Assembly: GCF_010915705.1 (NCBI RefSeq)
Contig: NZ_JAAIKE010000003.1
Location: 630,771-694,770 of the forward strand
Reading direction: 5' to 3'
Origin: Pseudotabrizicola algicola
GTDB taxonomy: Bacteria; Pseudomonadota; Alphaproteobacteria; Rhodobacterales; Rhodobacteraceae
DNA: 64,000 bases
Shown here: in pieces, positions 21,236 through 30,402 of the stretch
Numbering within the stretch: position 1 is the first letter of the stretch
Layout: each line of letters begins with the position of its first letter
Program-made: the position numbers and the translations under genes
The notes under the pieces: model-generated
Seen by the model: only the letters and a program-made list of their open reading frames with translations
Told to the model about the DNA's origin: nothing
The model's database searches: none

Positions 21236-22155
21236 AGTTCGTGCGCCCAGGGCGGATTGGCTCCGGCGCGGCTGACGGTGATGGCGGCGGCGCGGGTGCC
21301 AAGCGAGAGGGCGGCATCGAGCGTGGCATCGGGCAGGGCCGCAAGGGCGGTTTTGGTAAGCGCCCCGGCGCCGGAGAGGGCGGCGAGCGCACCTGCGTTG
21401 AAGGTATCGCCCGCGCCCACGGTATCGGCCACGGTGACGGCGGTGGCGGCCACGAAACGGTCTTGCGTGGCGGTGACGGCACGCGCTCCGGCAGCGCCTT
21501 CGGTGATGAACACGAGCTTCGGCCCGCTGGCGATGATGCGCCGTGCGAGCGCTGTGATGTCGCCCGGCCCCATCAGCCAGTGCAGGTCTTCGTCGGACAG
21601 TTTGACGATATCGGCGCGGGCGATCATCCGCTCGATCCGGGCGCGATACGGGGCTTCCTGGCCGGCGATGAAGCCGGGGCGGATGTTGGGATCGATCATT
21701 GTGACGCGGCCCGGGGCTTCGCGCGCCTGCAGCGCCTCATAGGTGCTGGCGGCAGGATCGTTCACCAGCGAGATGCCGCCGAAGAACAGGGTGCCGATCT
21801 CGGCGGGAAGGTCCGGCAACTGGTCGGGCGAGAGCATGCGACCGGCGGTGGCCTCGTCATAGAAGGCATAGGTGGCCTGACCGTTCACCAGCTTGACGAA
21901 GGCCACCGTGGTGGGGCGGTCGGAGCGGGCAAGGAAGCGGATATCCACCTGCGAGGCTTGCAGCGTTTCGGCCAGAATTTCGCCCAGCATGTCGGTCGAG
22001 ACGCCGGAAAAGAAGGCTGATGGCGCGCCAAGACGGCCAAGCGCGATGGCGGTGTTGAACACGGCCCCGCCCGCATAGGGGGCAAAGCAGGCCTCTCCTT
22101 CGGTGGAGCGGCGCGGCAGCATGTCAATCAGGGCTTCGCCACAGCTGAGAATCAT
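21232..22155 (-). CDS. PfkB-family sugar kinase (fructokinase-like)
   Basis: A 307-residue ribokinase/PfkB protein that phosphorylates a sugar such as fructose. It begins [29 protein letters not shown] is PfkB signature 1, and [14 protein letters not shown] is signature 2 with the catalytic Asp and the anion hole GAGD. GGAGG five bases before the ATG at 22155 supports the start. It is coupled to dtd by a 4-base overlap. The exact sugar is not determinable. Confidence 0.92.
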   Translation of the reverse strand: MILSCGEALIDMLPRRSTEGEACFAPYAGGAVFNTAIALGRLGAPSAFFSGVSTDMLGEILAETLQASQVDIRFLARSDRPTTVAFVKLVNGQATYAFYDEATAGRMLSPDQLPDLPAEIGTLFFGGISLVNDPAASTYEALQAREAPGRVTMIDPNIRPGFIAGQEAPYRARIERMIARADIVKLSDEDLHWLMGPGDITALARRIIASGPKLVFITEGAAGARAVTATQDRFVAATAVTVADTVGAGDTFNAGALAALSGAGALTKTALAALPDATLDAALSLGTRAAAITVSRAGANPPWAHEL

Positions 22156-22215
22156 CGGGGCCTCCGGCACGGGTCAGGGAAATGGTGGTGCGCCAGTATA
22201 TCCGGCCTTTGGCTG

Positions 22216-23313
22216 TTAGCGCAAACAGTCGTTTTTGCCGGGCGTGAAATCGAGCGTGGCTGTGAGATGGCCTGCCGCGAAATGCCAGTCAAGCTGCCCG
22301 TCGAGCGTGGCGGCATAGGTCTGGCAGATGGTGGTGCCGAGGCCCTGCCGCCCGGTTTGCACAGTCGGGCGCGGGCCGGAGGCCGCGTTGACCACCGAAA
22401 GGCGGGCGGTGGCAGGGCTGGTCCGGGACAGGCGCACGATGACCGGACCGGTGCCGGTGCCGTGACGCACCGCATTCGCCACCAACTCGCCAAGGATGAT
22501 GCTGAGCGCCGAGGCACGTTCGGATGGCATCACCATCCGCTCGGTGCCTTCCTCTGGCGCGAGCGTGATCACGCGGTCGAGCGAGAGCGCGAACTCGGCG
22601 CAAAGCCGCTCCAGCAGCGGAAGGACCGGAATGCTGCGCAGATCATCGCTGGATTGCAATTGCTCGTGCACGCGGGCGATCGCGGCGACGCGCTGCGCCG
22701 CCTCTTCCAGCGCCCGGCGCACGTCGGGCGGTGCACGGCGGGCCTGAAGGCGCAGGATGGCAGAGACCTGCGCAAGGCTGTTCTTCACGCGGTGATCGAC
22801 CTCGCGCATCAGGAAATCGCGTTGTGCCAGCAGATCGGATTTTTCGGCAAGCGCCTGTTCCAGCGATGCCGCATGCTCTTGTTGCGCCTGTTCCCGCAGG
22901 ACGCGCTCGGTGATATCGCGGGAGGCGGCAAGGATCTTGTGCAGCGCGCCGCTTGCCGAGCGGATCGGAATGACCGACACATGCCACCATCTGGGGGCTC
23001 CCCTCGCGGTCGGGCAGGCCGCCTCGAAGCTGGATTTCTGGCCGGCCCGCGCACGGGACAGTGCCTCTTGCAGCCTGCCATGTGCGGCTGCAGGCCACAG
23101 GACTGGCCAGGGGCGACCCGCGATGCTGTCAAAGCTGTCGACCTCCATCGCGCGCATGCCATTGACGCTCATGAAGGCAAGCGTGCCGTCAGGCTCCAGC
23201 AGCTTTACGCAATCCTGAGAGGCAGCGAGCAGGGAAAGCAGCAGGTCGGTCTCGCCCCCGCCCGCAAGCGATACGGCGAGGTGATCTTCCGGATCGCCCA
23301 TCCATGCCCCCAT
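22216..23313 (-). CDS. PAS-containing HisKA_2 sensor histidine kinase
   Basis: A 365-residue protein without membrane segments, so a cytosolic sensor. A PAS domain occupies about residues 25-135, ending in the PAC-like ILAASRDITERVLREQ. A coiled coil follows, then the HisKA_2 dimerisation region REVDHRVKNSLAQVSAILRL with phospho-His near 174, then an HATPase domain (ELVANAVRHGTG, and GRQGLGTTICQTYAATLDG). Such kinases commonly act in general-stress or light responses in alphaproteobacteria. No response regulator is adjacent. GGAGGAG before 23313 supports the ATG. Confidence 0.9.
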   Translation of the reverse strand: MGAWMGDPEDHLAVSLAGGGETDLLLSLLAASQDCVKLLEPDGTLAFMSVNGMRAMEVDSFDSIAGRPWPVLWPAAAHGRLQEALSRARAGQKSSFEAACPTARGAPRWWHVSVIPIRSASGALHKILAASRDITERVLREQAQQEHAASLEQALAEKSDLLAQRDFLMREVDHRVKNSLAQVSAILRLQARRAPPDVRRALEEAAQRVAAIARVHEQLQSSDDLRSIPVLPLLERLCAEFALSLDRVITLAPEEGTERMVMPSERASALSIILGELVANAVRHGTGTGPVIVRLSRTSPATARLSVVNAASGPRPTVQTGRQGLGTTICQTYAATLDGQLDWHFAAGHLTATLDFTPGKNDCLR

Positions 23314-23361
23314 CACCCGCTCCTCCTGCTCTGGCCAAGGGTATCCAGCGTGGGGCGCTTG

Positions 23362-24348
23362 TCAAGCGAGCGGCGGCTCGAACCAAGGCGAGAGGTTGGC
23401 GCGGATGCGGTCGAGCGGTGTGGGGCCCGAGGTATCGGGAAGGAACCGCTGGCCGGTGATCATCTCGAAGGCTTCGATATAGACATGGGCGGTCTGGGAG
23501 ATGATCTCGGCGGGGATTTCGGGGATCGGGTCGGTGTAGGGATCGCAGCGGGCGGCAACCCAGGCGCGGACCACATCCTTGTCAAAGCTGGGCGGGCGGC
23601 TTCCGGCCTCGAAGGCGGCGACATAGCCGTCGGCGCGCCAGTAGCGGCTTGAATCGGGTGTGTGGATTTCATCGGCGAGCAGGATGCGGCCCGCCTCGTC
23701 GACGCCGAATTCATATTTGGTGTCGGCCAGGATCAGGCCACGGGCAGCCGCCATCTGTTGGCCGCGGTCGAACAGGGCAAGGGCATGGGCCGAAATCTCC
23801 TCCCACTGGGCTGCGGTGAGCAGGCCCTGGGCAAGAATGTCATCGGGGGTGAGCGGGAGGTCATGGCCGCCATCAAAGGCTTTGGACGTGGGGGTGATGA
23901 TCGGCTGCGGCAAAACCTGATTGTCCCGAAGCCCTTCAGGAAGCTGGTGGCCATACATCCGGCGGTGTCCGGCGCGATACTGCGTGAGCACCGAGGTAGA
24001 GGTGGTGCCCGCCAGATAGCCGCGCACGACGATTTCCACAGGCAGGATGGTGACATGCCGGCCGATCACCACATTCGGATCAGGATATCCCAGCACGTGG
24101 TTGGGGCAGATGTCGGCGGTGGTGTCGAACCAGTAGCGCGCGGTCTGGGTCAGCACCTGACCCTTGTAGGGGATCGCGGCGAGGATGCGGTCAAAGGCGC
24201 TGATGCGGTCCGAAGAGATCAGAATACGCCGGCGGTCGGGATATGTGTCACCGGGGGGCAGGTCATAGCAATCGCGCACCTTGCCGAAATAGGGATTGGG
24301 CAGTTCGGGGATGCGGGCATGCGGCAGAACGCGGGACAGATCGAGCAT
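23362..24348 (-). CDS. purC: phosphoribosylaminoimidazolesuccinocarboxamide synthase, long form
   Basis: Joins aspartate to CAIR using ATP in purine synthesis. At 328 residues it is the long form, rather than the roughly 240-residue form usual next to purS/purQ/purL. Motifs: [49 protein letters not shown] and the C-terminal [19 protein letters not shown] six bases before the ATG at 24348. It stands alone, away from other pur genes; many Rhodobacterales carry both forms. Confidence 0.95.
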   Translation of the reverse strand: MLDLSRVLPHARIPELPNPYFGKVRDCYDLPPGDTYPDRRRILISSDRISAFDRILAAIPYKGQVLTQTARYWFDTTADICPNHVLGYPDPNVVIGRHVTILPVEIVVRGYLAGTTSTSVLTQYRAGHRRMYGHQLPEGLRDNQVLPQPIITPTSKAFDGGHDLPLTPDDILAQGLLTAAQWEEISAHALALFDRGQQMAAARGLILADTKYEFGVDEAGRILLADEIHTPDSSRYWRADGYVAAFEAGSRPPSFDKDVVRAWVAARCDPYTDPIPEIPAEIISQTAHVYIEAFEMITGQRFLPDTSGPTPLDRIRANLSPWFEPPLA

Positions 24349-24489
24349 CAAAGCCTCCGGTCGGGATATACTGCGCTATTGCGCGGGCCGGGCGGGGAGT
24401 CAACGGCCCAGCGTTGCGCGCAGGTCGCCGGGCGTGATCTGAAGGAGCGGCTGCGCCGCATTGTTTTTGTCTCGTCGCGCGCGTGCCGC

Positions 24490-24615
24490 GCGTCTCCTCG
24501 GTCGGTGCGCTCCGCGCGGGGAGTATATTGAAAGCTGCAAAAGCAGGGCGTTCTTATGCTTTGCTGCTTTCCAAATACTCTCGGGGGGTGCGGGGGGCAG
24601 ACAGCCCCCCGTCCG
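24490..24615. repeat. paired inverted intergenic repeats, copy B
   Basis: Two repeat elements face each other. The left reads GCGCGGGGAGTATATTGAAAGCTGC; the right (reverse) reads GCTGCTTTCCAAATACTCTCGGGGGG followed by a CGGGGGGC-AGACA-GCCCCCCG hairpin. The facing arms (24515-24545 and 24558-24582) can pair into a long imperfect stem. It lies between purC and the transglycosylase. Confidence 0.7.
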
Positions 24616-24620
24616 CAGGG

Positions 24621-25874
24621 TCAGCCGCGCAGCATTTGCAGAAGGGCGAGTGACGGCTCGCCTGTGGCGGGCAGGCCGCGCGCGCGCTGGAAGCCTTCGA
24701 TGGCGGCGCGGGTTTTTGCGCCGATCACGCCGTCGCTGCCTTCGGTGTCAAAGCCGGCGGCGGTCAGGCGGCGTTGCAGGTCTTGCCGGTCGGCCATCGT
24801 CAACCCGGCAGAATCGGGCGGGAAGCTGGCGCGCAAGGGGCCTGCGCCGCGCAGCCGGTCGGACAGGTGGCCGACACCGATCACATAGTTCACCGCGTTG
24901 TTGTAGCGGGCGATGGCGTTGAAATTGTTGAAGATCAGGAAGGCCGGGCCGTTGGCGCCCTGCGGCAGGAGGATCGAGCCGGAGCCGTGGTTGGGCAGGC
25001 GGCCGCCGTCGGCGGTGGCGACGCCGAGCGCCGACCAGTCCGCCGGGTTGCGGCCCTTGCCGCGTCCGGTGATCGCGGTGTTGAAGCCCGCGGGCAGGCG
25101 CACCTCGATGCCCCAGGGCTGGCCCTTGCGCCAGCCCGCGCGGGACAGGTAGGCGGCCGTGGAGGCGAGGGAGTCGGTCGGATCCTCCGACCAGATGTCG
25201 CGACGGCCATCGCCGGTGAAGTCGACGGCATATTCCAGATAGCTCGTCGGGATGAACTGGGTGTGGCCCATCGCGCCGGCCCAGCTACCGGTCATGTTGG
25301 CGGGGGTGGTGTCGCCGTTCTGCAGGATGCGCAGGGCGGCGGTGAGTTGCTGTTCGAAGAACGCGCCGCGCCGTCCGTCATAGGCGAGGGTGGCAAGGGC
25401 GGAGATCACGGGAATGCTGCCGCGGCGTTCGCCATACTGGCTTTCGAGGCCCCAGACGGCGGTGACCACCTCTGCCTCGACCCCGTAGCGGGACTCTACG
25501 GCGGCCAGCGTCCCGCGGTGGCGGGCGAGGGCGGCGCGGCCCTTGGCGATGCGGTCGGGGCTGGCGGCGATGGCGAGGTAATCTTCCAGCGTGCGGGTAA
25601 ATTCGGTCTGGTTGCGGTCACGCTCGACCACGCCGGGCAGGAAGCCTGCCGAGCGGAAGGCGCTGTCGAGGGTGGATTGGGCGATGCCGCGCCCGGCGGC
25701 GCGGGATTTGTAGGCGTTGACCCAGGCATCGAAGCCTGCGTTCGGCACCGGAGACATGCCCGGATCGGCCGCGCGGGAGACGGTGCCGCCCGAGGTGCTG
25801 CCGCCGCCGCCCACGCAGGCGGACAGGCCGAAGGCACCCAGACCCAAAATGAACGCGCGCCGCTTTACCTGCAT
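24621..25874 (-). CDS. MltB-type lytic murein transglycosylase lipoprotein
   Basis: Cleaves peptidoglycan glycan strands, leaving anhydromuramyl ends. It has 417 residues. The signal is a Tat/lipoprotein hybrid (KRRAFILGLGAFGLSAC) with lipobox LSAC and Cys20, so it is membrane anchored in the periplasm. The catalytic Glu lies in AVWGLESQYGE, followed by GAMGHTQFIPTSYLEYAVDFTGDG, typical of the MltB (SLT_2) family. A PG_binding_1 domain closes it (LTMADRQDLQRRLTAAGFDTEG to ALLQMLRG). Confidence 0.94.
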   Translation of the reverse strand: MQVKRRAFILGLGAFGLSACVGGGGSTSGGTVSRAADPGMSPVPNAGFDAWVNAYKSRAAGRGIAQSTLDSAFRSAGFLPGVVERDRNQTEFTRTLEDYLAIAASPDRIAKGRAALARHRGTLAAVESRYGVEAEVVTAVWGLESQYGERRGSIPVISALATLAYDGRRGAFFEQQLTAALRILQNGDTTPANMTGSWAGAMGHTQFIPTSYLEYAVDFTGDGRRDIWSEDPTDSLASTAAYLSRAGWRKGQPWGIEVRLPAGFNTAITGRGKGRNPADWSALGVATADGGRLPNHGSGSILLPQGANGPAFLIFNNFNAIARYNNAVNYVIGVGHLSDRLRGAGPLRASFPPDSAGLTMADRQDLQRRLTAAGFDTEGSDGVIGAKTRAAIEGFQRARGLPATGEPSLALLQMLRG

Positions 25875-25948
25875 GATCTGCCCCTTCTCGCCTTTTATTG
25901 TTGCCGGATGCTAAACGATTGCGGCGGCAACGGAAAGACGCGGTGGCG

Positions 25949-27046
25949 CTACATCTGGCCCAGATACGCGATGCCGCCGATCACGATGGCGGCAAGGATC
26001 ACCGCAAAGGCGATCTTCCAGACCGACCACGGGCGCTCGCCCTGCACCTTTCCGGTCTGTCCGTTGACCACGAAGCGGTAGGTCTTGCCATTGTATTTAT
26101 AGGCCGCCATCCAGATCGGCAGCAGGATATGCTTGAAGGTTTCGGCGGCATAGGCGGTGTCGATCTGGTCGATGCGCTGGTCGTCGCCGCCGATGTCGCG
26201 CCGCACATCCTCGGCGATCTGGGCGGCCATGATGTCGCGCGCGATGTCGTGGCCATCGGCGAGGCTGACGGTATAGCCCTCGGCGGTGAAACCGGCGAGG
26301 AAATCGGGCGTGTAGGGGACCAGCGCGCCCAGATCCCACGGGGCAAGCGCATCGGTGTAGCGGCGGGGCAGCGAGGCACTGGCCAGCACCAGCACATCAT
26401 CGAAGCGGCGCGACACCCAGCCTGCGGCGGCGTGCCAGCGGGTCTTGCGCACCTGTTCCTGCCGGCGCTCGTTCTTGCCGTTCACCTGCACGGTGACGGT
26501 GCGGGTTTCGTAATAGAATTCGCCGCGTGCGCCGGAATAGCGGCTGCGGGTGGCGGCATCATAGGTCCAGTAGGGAACGTAAAGCCCTGACAGGGTGCGG
26601 CCCTTGCGGGCATAGTCCACCAGCCCCGAGGGCGCGAACCACAGGCTGCCGAGCCATGCCGTCATTGCCTCGCGCCCCTGCCGTTCGGTGATGGCGAAGG
26701 GCAGCACGGCCTGGGGTTTGATCAGGCGCTGCGTGCCGGTGCCGATGGCGACGGGGCTGGCGCAGAACGGGCATTCGGTGGCGTGTTTTGCCCCCTTGAA
26801 TTCCACCTGCGCCCCGCAGGAGGGGCAGGGGGTGATCCGCACCTCTTCCATCTCGGCGGGGGGCAGGTCGTTTTGCAGGGCAAGGGCCAGGTCGAGTTCT
26901 TCCAGCGCCGTTTCGCGGGCCGGGGGCAGCGCAGGCAGGGCCTGCACATGGCCGCAATGCGCGCATTTCAGCGCGGTGTCGCCGGGAGAGTAACGCAGGT
27001 CTGCGCCGCAGCGTTCGCAGGGCCAGCGGTGTTCCTGTTCAGGCAT
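25949..27046 (-). CDS. zinc-ribbon membrane protein (YdjG-like)
   Basis: A 365-residue protein. Two zinc ribbons come first: CERCG with CAHCG (about 10-35), and CPSCG with CPFC (about 73-97), of the TFIIB-type ribbon. A central domain GLYVPYWTYDAATRSRYSG suits the family often mislabelled as a primosomal N-prime-like helicase. It has no helicase motifs. One membrane helix lies at the C-terminus (VWKIAFAVILAAIVIGGIAYLGQM). It follows the SPFH gene by 12 bases. The pairing resembles Bacillus subtilis ydjG with ydjI, a membrane stress operon; this is my inference. Confidence 0.82.
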   Translation of the reverse strand: MPEQEHRWPCERCGADLRYSPGDTALKCAHCGHVQALPALPPARETALEELDLALALQNDLPPAEMEEVRITPCPSCGAQVEFKGAKHATECPFCASPVAIGTGTQRLIKPQAVLPFAITERQGREAMTAWLGSLWFAPSGLVDYARKGRTLSGLYVPYWTYDAATRSRYSGARGEFYYETRTVTVQVNGKNERRQEQVRKTRWHAAAGWVSRRFDDVLVLASASLPRRYTDALAPWDLGALVPYTPDFLAGFTAEGYTVSLADGHDIARDIMAAQIAEDVRRDIGGDDQRIDQIDTAYAAETFKHILLPIWMAAYKYNGKTYRFVVNGQTGKVQGERPWSVWKIAFAVILAAIVIGGIAYLGQM

Positions 27047-27058
27047 GATCTGCGCCTG

Positions 27059-28165
27059 TCACGGGGCGGGCGGTGGAGGGGGGACCCCGTCGAACAGGCG
27101 GGCAAGGCCGGTGTCTGACGCCATTTTCCAGCCGTCCTGTCCGGCCGTCCAGACCATGCTGCCGCGGGTGATCTGGCCGGAGGCGGCCATTGCGGCAAGG
27201 GTGGTTTCGTCAAACGGGCCCTTGGTCGCGCCGTTTTCGGCGATGTGCCAGAGCGGCGCGGCGGCAGGAGGGGGCGGCGGTGGCGGCGGGGCCGCGGCCG
27301 CAGGGGCGGCGGGGGGCGCGCCCCAAGGCCCCGCGGCCTGTGCCATCGCGGCGCCCATTCCGGCGGCCATGCCCGCGCCCATCATCGCCCCTGCGCCCGA
27401 GGCGGGGTTGGCGATGCCTTCGGCGGCGTTGAACTGCATGTATTTGTTCAGATCGCCTGCGATGCCGATGGACGTGCGTTTGTCGAGCACCTTTTCCACC
27501 TCATCCGGCAGGCTGATGTTTTCGATGTAGAATTCCGGCAGCGAAAGGCCGTATTCCGCGACCAGCGGGTTGATCGCTGTGGTGATGATGCGGCCCAGAT
27601 CGCGGGTATTGGCGGCCATGTCGAGCACGGGAATGCCAGATTTGGCGATGGTCTGGCTGAATTCCTGCACGATGATGTTGCGGATCTGGTTCGACACTTC
27701 GTCGGCGGTGAATTCGCCATCGGTGCCGACGATTTCGCGCATGAACAGGGCCGGATCGCTAACGCGCATGGAATAGGTGCCAAAGGCGCGGATGCGCACG
27801 GGGCCGAATTCGGGGTCGCGGCAGATGATCGGGTTCTTGGTGCCCCATTTGTGATCGTTGAACCGGGTGGTGTTGATGAAATACACCTCGGATTTGAAGG
27901 GGCTGGAGAAGCCGTGATCCCAGTGTTGCAGGGTGGTCATGATCGGCATGTTGTTGGTTTCGAGCATGTAAAGGCCGGGGCCGAAGACATCGGCCAGTTG
28001 CCCTTCATGCACGAAAACCGCCGCCTGCCCTTCGCGCACGGTCAGCTTGGCGCCGTATTTGATCGCCTGCCCCCGGCGTTCGAAGCGCCAGACCATCGTG
28101 TCGCGGGTGTCGTCGAGCCATGAGATGACATCGATGAACTCGCCCCTGAGGAAATCAAAAACCAT
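27059..28165 (-). CDS. SPFH-domain protein with C-terminal GYF_2 domain (YdjI-like)
   Basis: A 368-residue protein. The SPFH/band-7 region spans about 20-260 (KLTVREGQAAVFVHEGQ, then GTYSMRVSDPALFMREIVG, then GLSLPEFYIENISLPDEVEKVLDKR). An Ala/Pro linker with a run of prolines (about 285-312) leads to a GYF_2 (DUF4339) domain, PLWHIAENGATKGPFDETTL, often a membrane-associated adaptor. There is no N-terminal membrane helix, unlike flotillins. Such proteins, sometimes labelled virion core protein, gather at stressed membranes. GGAGAG precedes the ATG at 28165. Confidence 0.88.
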   Translation of the reverse strand: MVFDFLRGEFIDVISWLDDTRDTMVWRFERRGQAIKYGAKLTVREGQAAVFVHEGQLADVFGPGLYMLETNNMPIMTTLQHWDHGFSSPFKSEVYFINTTRFNDHKWGTKNPIICRDPEFGPVRIRAFGTYSMRVSDPALFMREIVGTDGEFTADEVSNQIRNIIVQEFSQTIAKSGIPVLDMAANTRDLGRIITTAINPLVAEYGLSLPEFYIENISLPDEVEKVLDKRTSIGIAGDLNKYMQFNAAEGIANPASGAGAMMGAGMAAGMGAAMAQAAGPWGAPPAAPAAAAPPPPPPPPAAAPLWHIAENGATKGPFDETTLAAMAASGQITRGSMVWTAGQDGWKMASDTGLARLFDGVPPPPPAP

Positions 28166-28207
28166 TGCCAGCTCTCCTTTTGCCCGCCCTTCCCGTGGCG
28201 GGGCAGA

Positions 28208-29167
28208 TCAACTTTCGCCGCCCACAAGGGCGCGCGCAAGGGATTCGATGATGGGCCGCGCTTCGGCCTCGGTCATGCCGGTGCGCAGGGCGGGGTTGTA
28301 AAGCATCCGCAGCATCAACTCGTCCTGCGTGGTGAGCAGGGCGAATTCCTCGTCATCGTTGAAGATCGAGGGGCGCGCGCGCGGGCTGTCATTGGCAAGG
28401 CCGAGACCTTGGGCGATTTCTTCATGCATGCAGGACAGGCGCAGCAGGTCGGGATGCTCGGAGCGGATCACCGCGAAGGCGCGGCTGTAGCGGCCGGTGC
28501 TGCCTTCGGACATCGCATAGACAAGGCAGTAGGTCGACAGCGGCATGTTGGTGATGCCCGCAAGCTCGGCCTGCGACAGGCCGGGCAGGGCGGCGTTGAC
28601 AACGGGGCCAAGCGCGCGGCGTTCGTCCTCGTTCACGATGTAGATCATGAAGTTGGGCGCGGAGTCATTGAGTGCGATCGGATGCCCCGTCAGCCGGCTG
28701 AGACGCGCAAGGTAAGACCGCACCCGCGCCGTATCGGTGGCGCGGCTTTGCGGGCTGACCGAGGCACCAAAACGCAGGCCCACCCGCACCGGCGTTTCCC
28801 AGCGGCGCAGGCGGCTGGCGGTCTGGCGCTGGATAGGGCCACCCGCGCCGCGCACATACTCGTCATAGAGCGCGATGCGAATGAAGTTTTCCGCCAGCAT
28901 CCTGTCGGTGAAGGGCGTATCACGCCCGCCGCCATCGGTGCGCAACAGCCCGTTCGACAGAAGGTCGGCCTGCACCCGCGCGAAATGCAGCCGCACCGCC
29001 TCGCTCGCCGCCGAAGAGGGCGTTTGCGGCACCACCACCGCTGCCGGGGCAGGGCGGGCCGGAGCCTTGGGCGCGGTGCGCGGGGCCTGCGGGCTGGCGA
29101 CGCAGCCTGCGACGGCCAGCCCGCAAAGAGCCGAGAGTGACAGGCGAAGGAAGGCGGAAAGGCGCAT
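28208..29167 (-). CDS. DUF2927 lipoprotein
   Basis: A 319-residue protein with a lipoprotein signal (MRLSAFLRLSLSALCGLAVAGC) and a Pro/Ala-rich linker to about residue 55, then a DUF2927 domain. SCMHEEIAQGLGLANDSPRARPSIFNDDEEFALLT is the conserved family block; its HEE...GL pattern looks like a metalloprotease-type zinc segment (HExxxGxG) of relatives of the metzincin group. That function is an inference. It may be part of the surrounding membrane-stress cluster, 10 bases after telA. Confidence 0.85.
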   Translation of the reverse strand: MRLSAFLRLSLSALCGLAVAGCVASPQAPRTAPKAPARPAPAAVVVPQTPSSAASEAVRLHFARVQADLLSNGLLRTDGGGRDTPFTDRMLAENFIRIALYDEYVRGAGGPIQRQTASRLRRWETPVRVGLRFGASVSPQSRATDTARVRSYLARLSRLTGHPIALNDSAPNFMIYIVNEDERRALGPVVNAALPGLSQAELAGITNMPLSTYCLVYAMSEGSTGRYSRAFAVIRSEHPDLLRLSCMHEEIAQGLGLANDSPRARPSIFNDDEEFALLTTQDELMLRMLYNPALRTGMTEAEARPIIESLARALVGGES

Positions 29168-29177
29168 GGGGCAGGCT

Positions 29178-30350
29178 TTATCCTTGGGGCTGGGACGCGG
29201 AGGGCCGCGCGGAGGCAGAGGCCAGCGTGTCACGCAACTCGGCCTCCATCTTCTGCAATTCGGCTTCGGCGGCGGCGCGGCGGGCCTTGCCTTCATCGGC
29301 GATGGCCAGACTGTCGTTGATGGTGGCGATCAGTTGTTCATTGGCCTGTTTCACCGATGCGATGTCGAACACGCCCCGCTCCATTTCCTCGCGCACGACG
29401 CGGTTCGTCTCGCGCAGGTTTTCGGCGTTCTTGGTCAGAAGCTCGTTCGTCAGGTCATTGGCCCCGCGCACCGCCTCTGCCGCCTCGCGCGAGCGCTGGA
29501 TGGTCACGGCCTGCGCCAGTTGGGTTTCCCACAGCGGCACCGTGTTCATCAGGGTGGAGTTGATCTTGGTCACCAGAGACTTGTCGTTTTCCTGCACCAG
29601 ACGGATCGAGGGCAGCGACTGCATGGTGACCTGACGGGTCAGCTTCAGATCATGCACACGGCGTTCCAGATCGTCGCGTGCCGCGCGAAGGTCGCGCAAT
29701 TCCTGCGCCTTCTTCACCTGATCGTCCTCGGACGCGCCCGAGACTTCGGCGATCTTGGCCGGAATGGTGGTTGCGTCCAGATCATCCAGCTTGGCCTGAC
29801 CTGCCGCAATGTAAAGCGCCAGTTCGTCGTAAAAGTTCAGCGTCTTTTCATAAAGCATATCCAGCGCGCGGATATCCTTGAGCAGCGTATGTTCATGGCG
29901 CAGCAGTTCTTCGGTGATCTTGTCGATCTGCTCTTGCACGGTTTCGTAGCGCGCCACGAAATTGGCAAAGGGCGCGGCGCGGCCCGTCAGCTTTTCCCAC
30001 CAGCTGCGGTCGCGGCGCATGTCCAGTTCGGACGAGCTGAAGCCGCGGATCGTGGTCACGATCCGGCGCAGGGAATCGCCTGCCGGGCCTGCGTCCTTGT
30101 TCTTCACATCGGCCAGCATTTCCTGCGAGATGACCTGCAGTTCGGCCTGCGCTTTCGATCCGAAAGAGATGATCGACTGCGTATTGGCCATGTCCAGTTC
30201 GGCCATGCGGCTGCGGATCGCATCCTGCCTGTCGCCCGTGGCGGCTTCCAGCGCGACGATCTCGGTGCCGGGTTCGGGCAGCACGACGGCGGTGACTTCC
30301 TCGATCTGGGTCAGGGTGCGGGCAGCCTGTTCACGGGTGGTCTGGGTCAT
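29178..30350 (-). CDS. TelA-family toxic anion resistance protein
   Basis: A 390-residue, mostly alpha-helical cytosolic protein of the TelA family (PF05816), linked to tellurite resistance and, in Ter-type stress systems, to membrane or envelope stress. Visible family stretches: GFSSSELDMRRDRSWWEKLTGR, then LLRHEHTLLKDIRALDMLYEKT, and the C-terminal coiled coil VFDIASVKQANEQLIATINDS. I chose the ATG at 30350; an in-frame GTG 36 bases upstream has no ribosome site. It follows xpaC-like by 52 bases. Confidence 0.9.
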   Translation of the reverse strand: MTQTTREQAARTLTQIEEVTAVVLPEPGTEIVALEAATGDRQDAIRSRMAELDMANTQSIISFGSKAQAELQVISQEMLADVKNKDAGPAGDSLRRIVTTIRGFSSSELDMRRDRSWWEKLTGRAAPFANFVARYETVQEQIDKITEELLRHEHTLLKDIRALDMLYEKTLNFYDELALYIAAGQAKLDDLDATTIPAKIAEVSGASEDDQVKKAQELRDLRAARDDLERRVHDLKLTRQVTMQSLPSIRLVQENDKSLVTKINSTLMNTVPLWETQLAQAVTIQRSREAAEAVRGANDLTNELLTKNAENLRETNRVVREEMERGVFDIASVKQANEQLIATINDSLAIADEGKARRAAAEAELQKMEAELRDTLASASARPSASQPQG

Positions 30351-30402
30351 TGCATCATTCTCACTGTTTGAACCGTTGTCTGGCACTGGTTGAAATGTAA
30401 CG

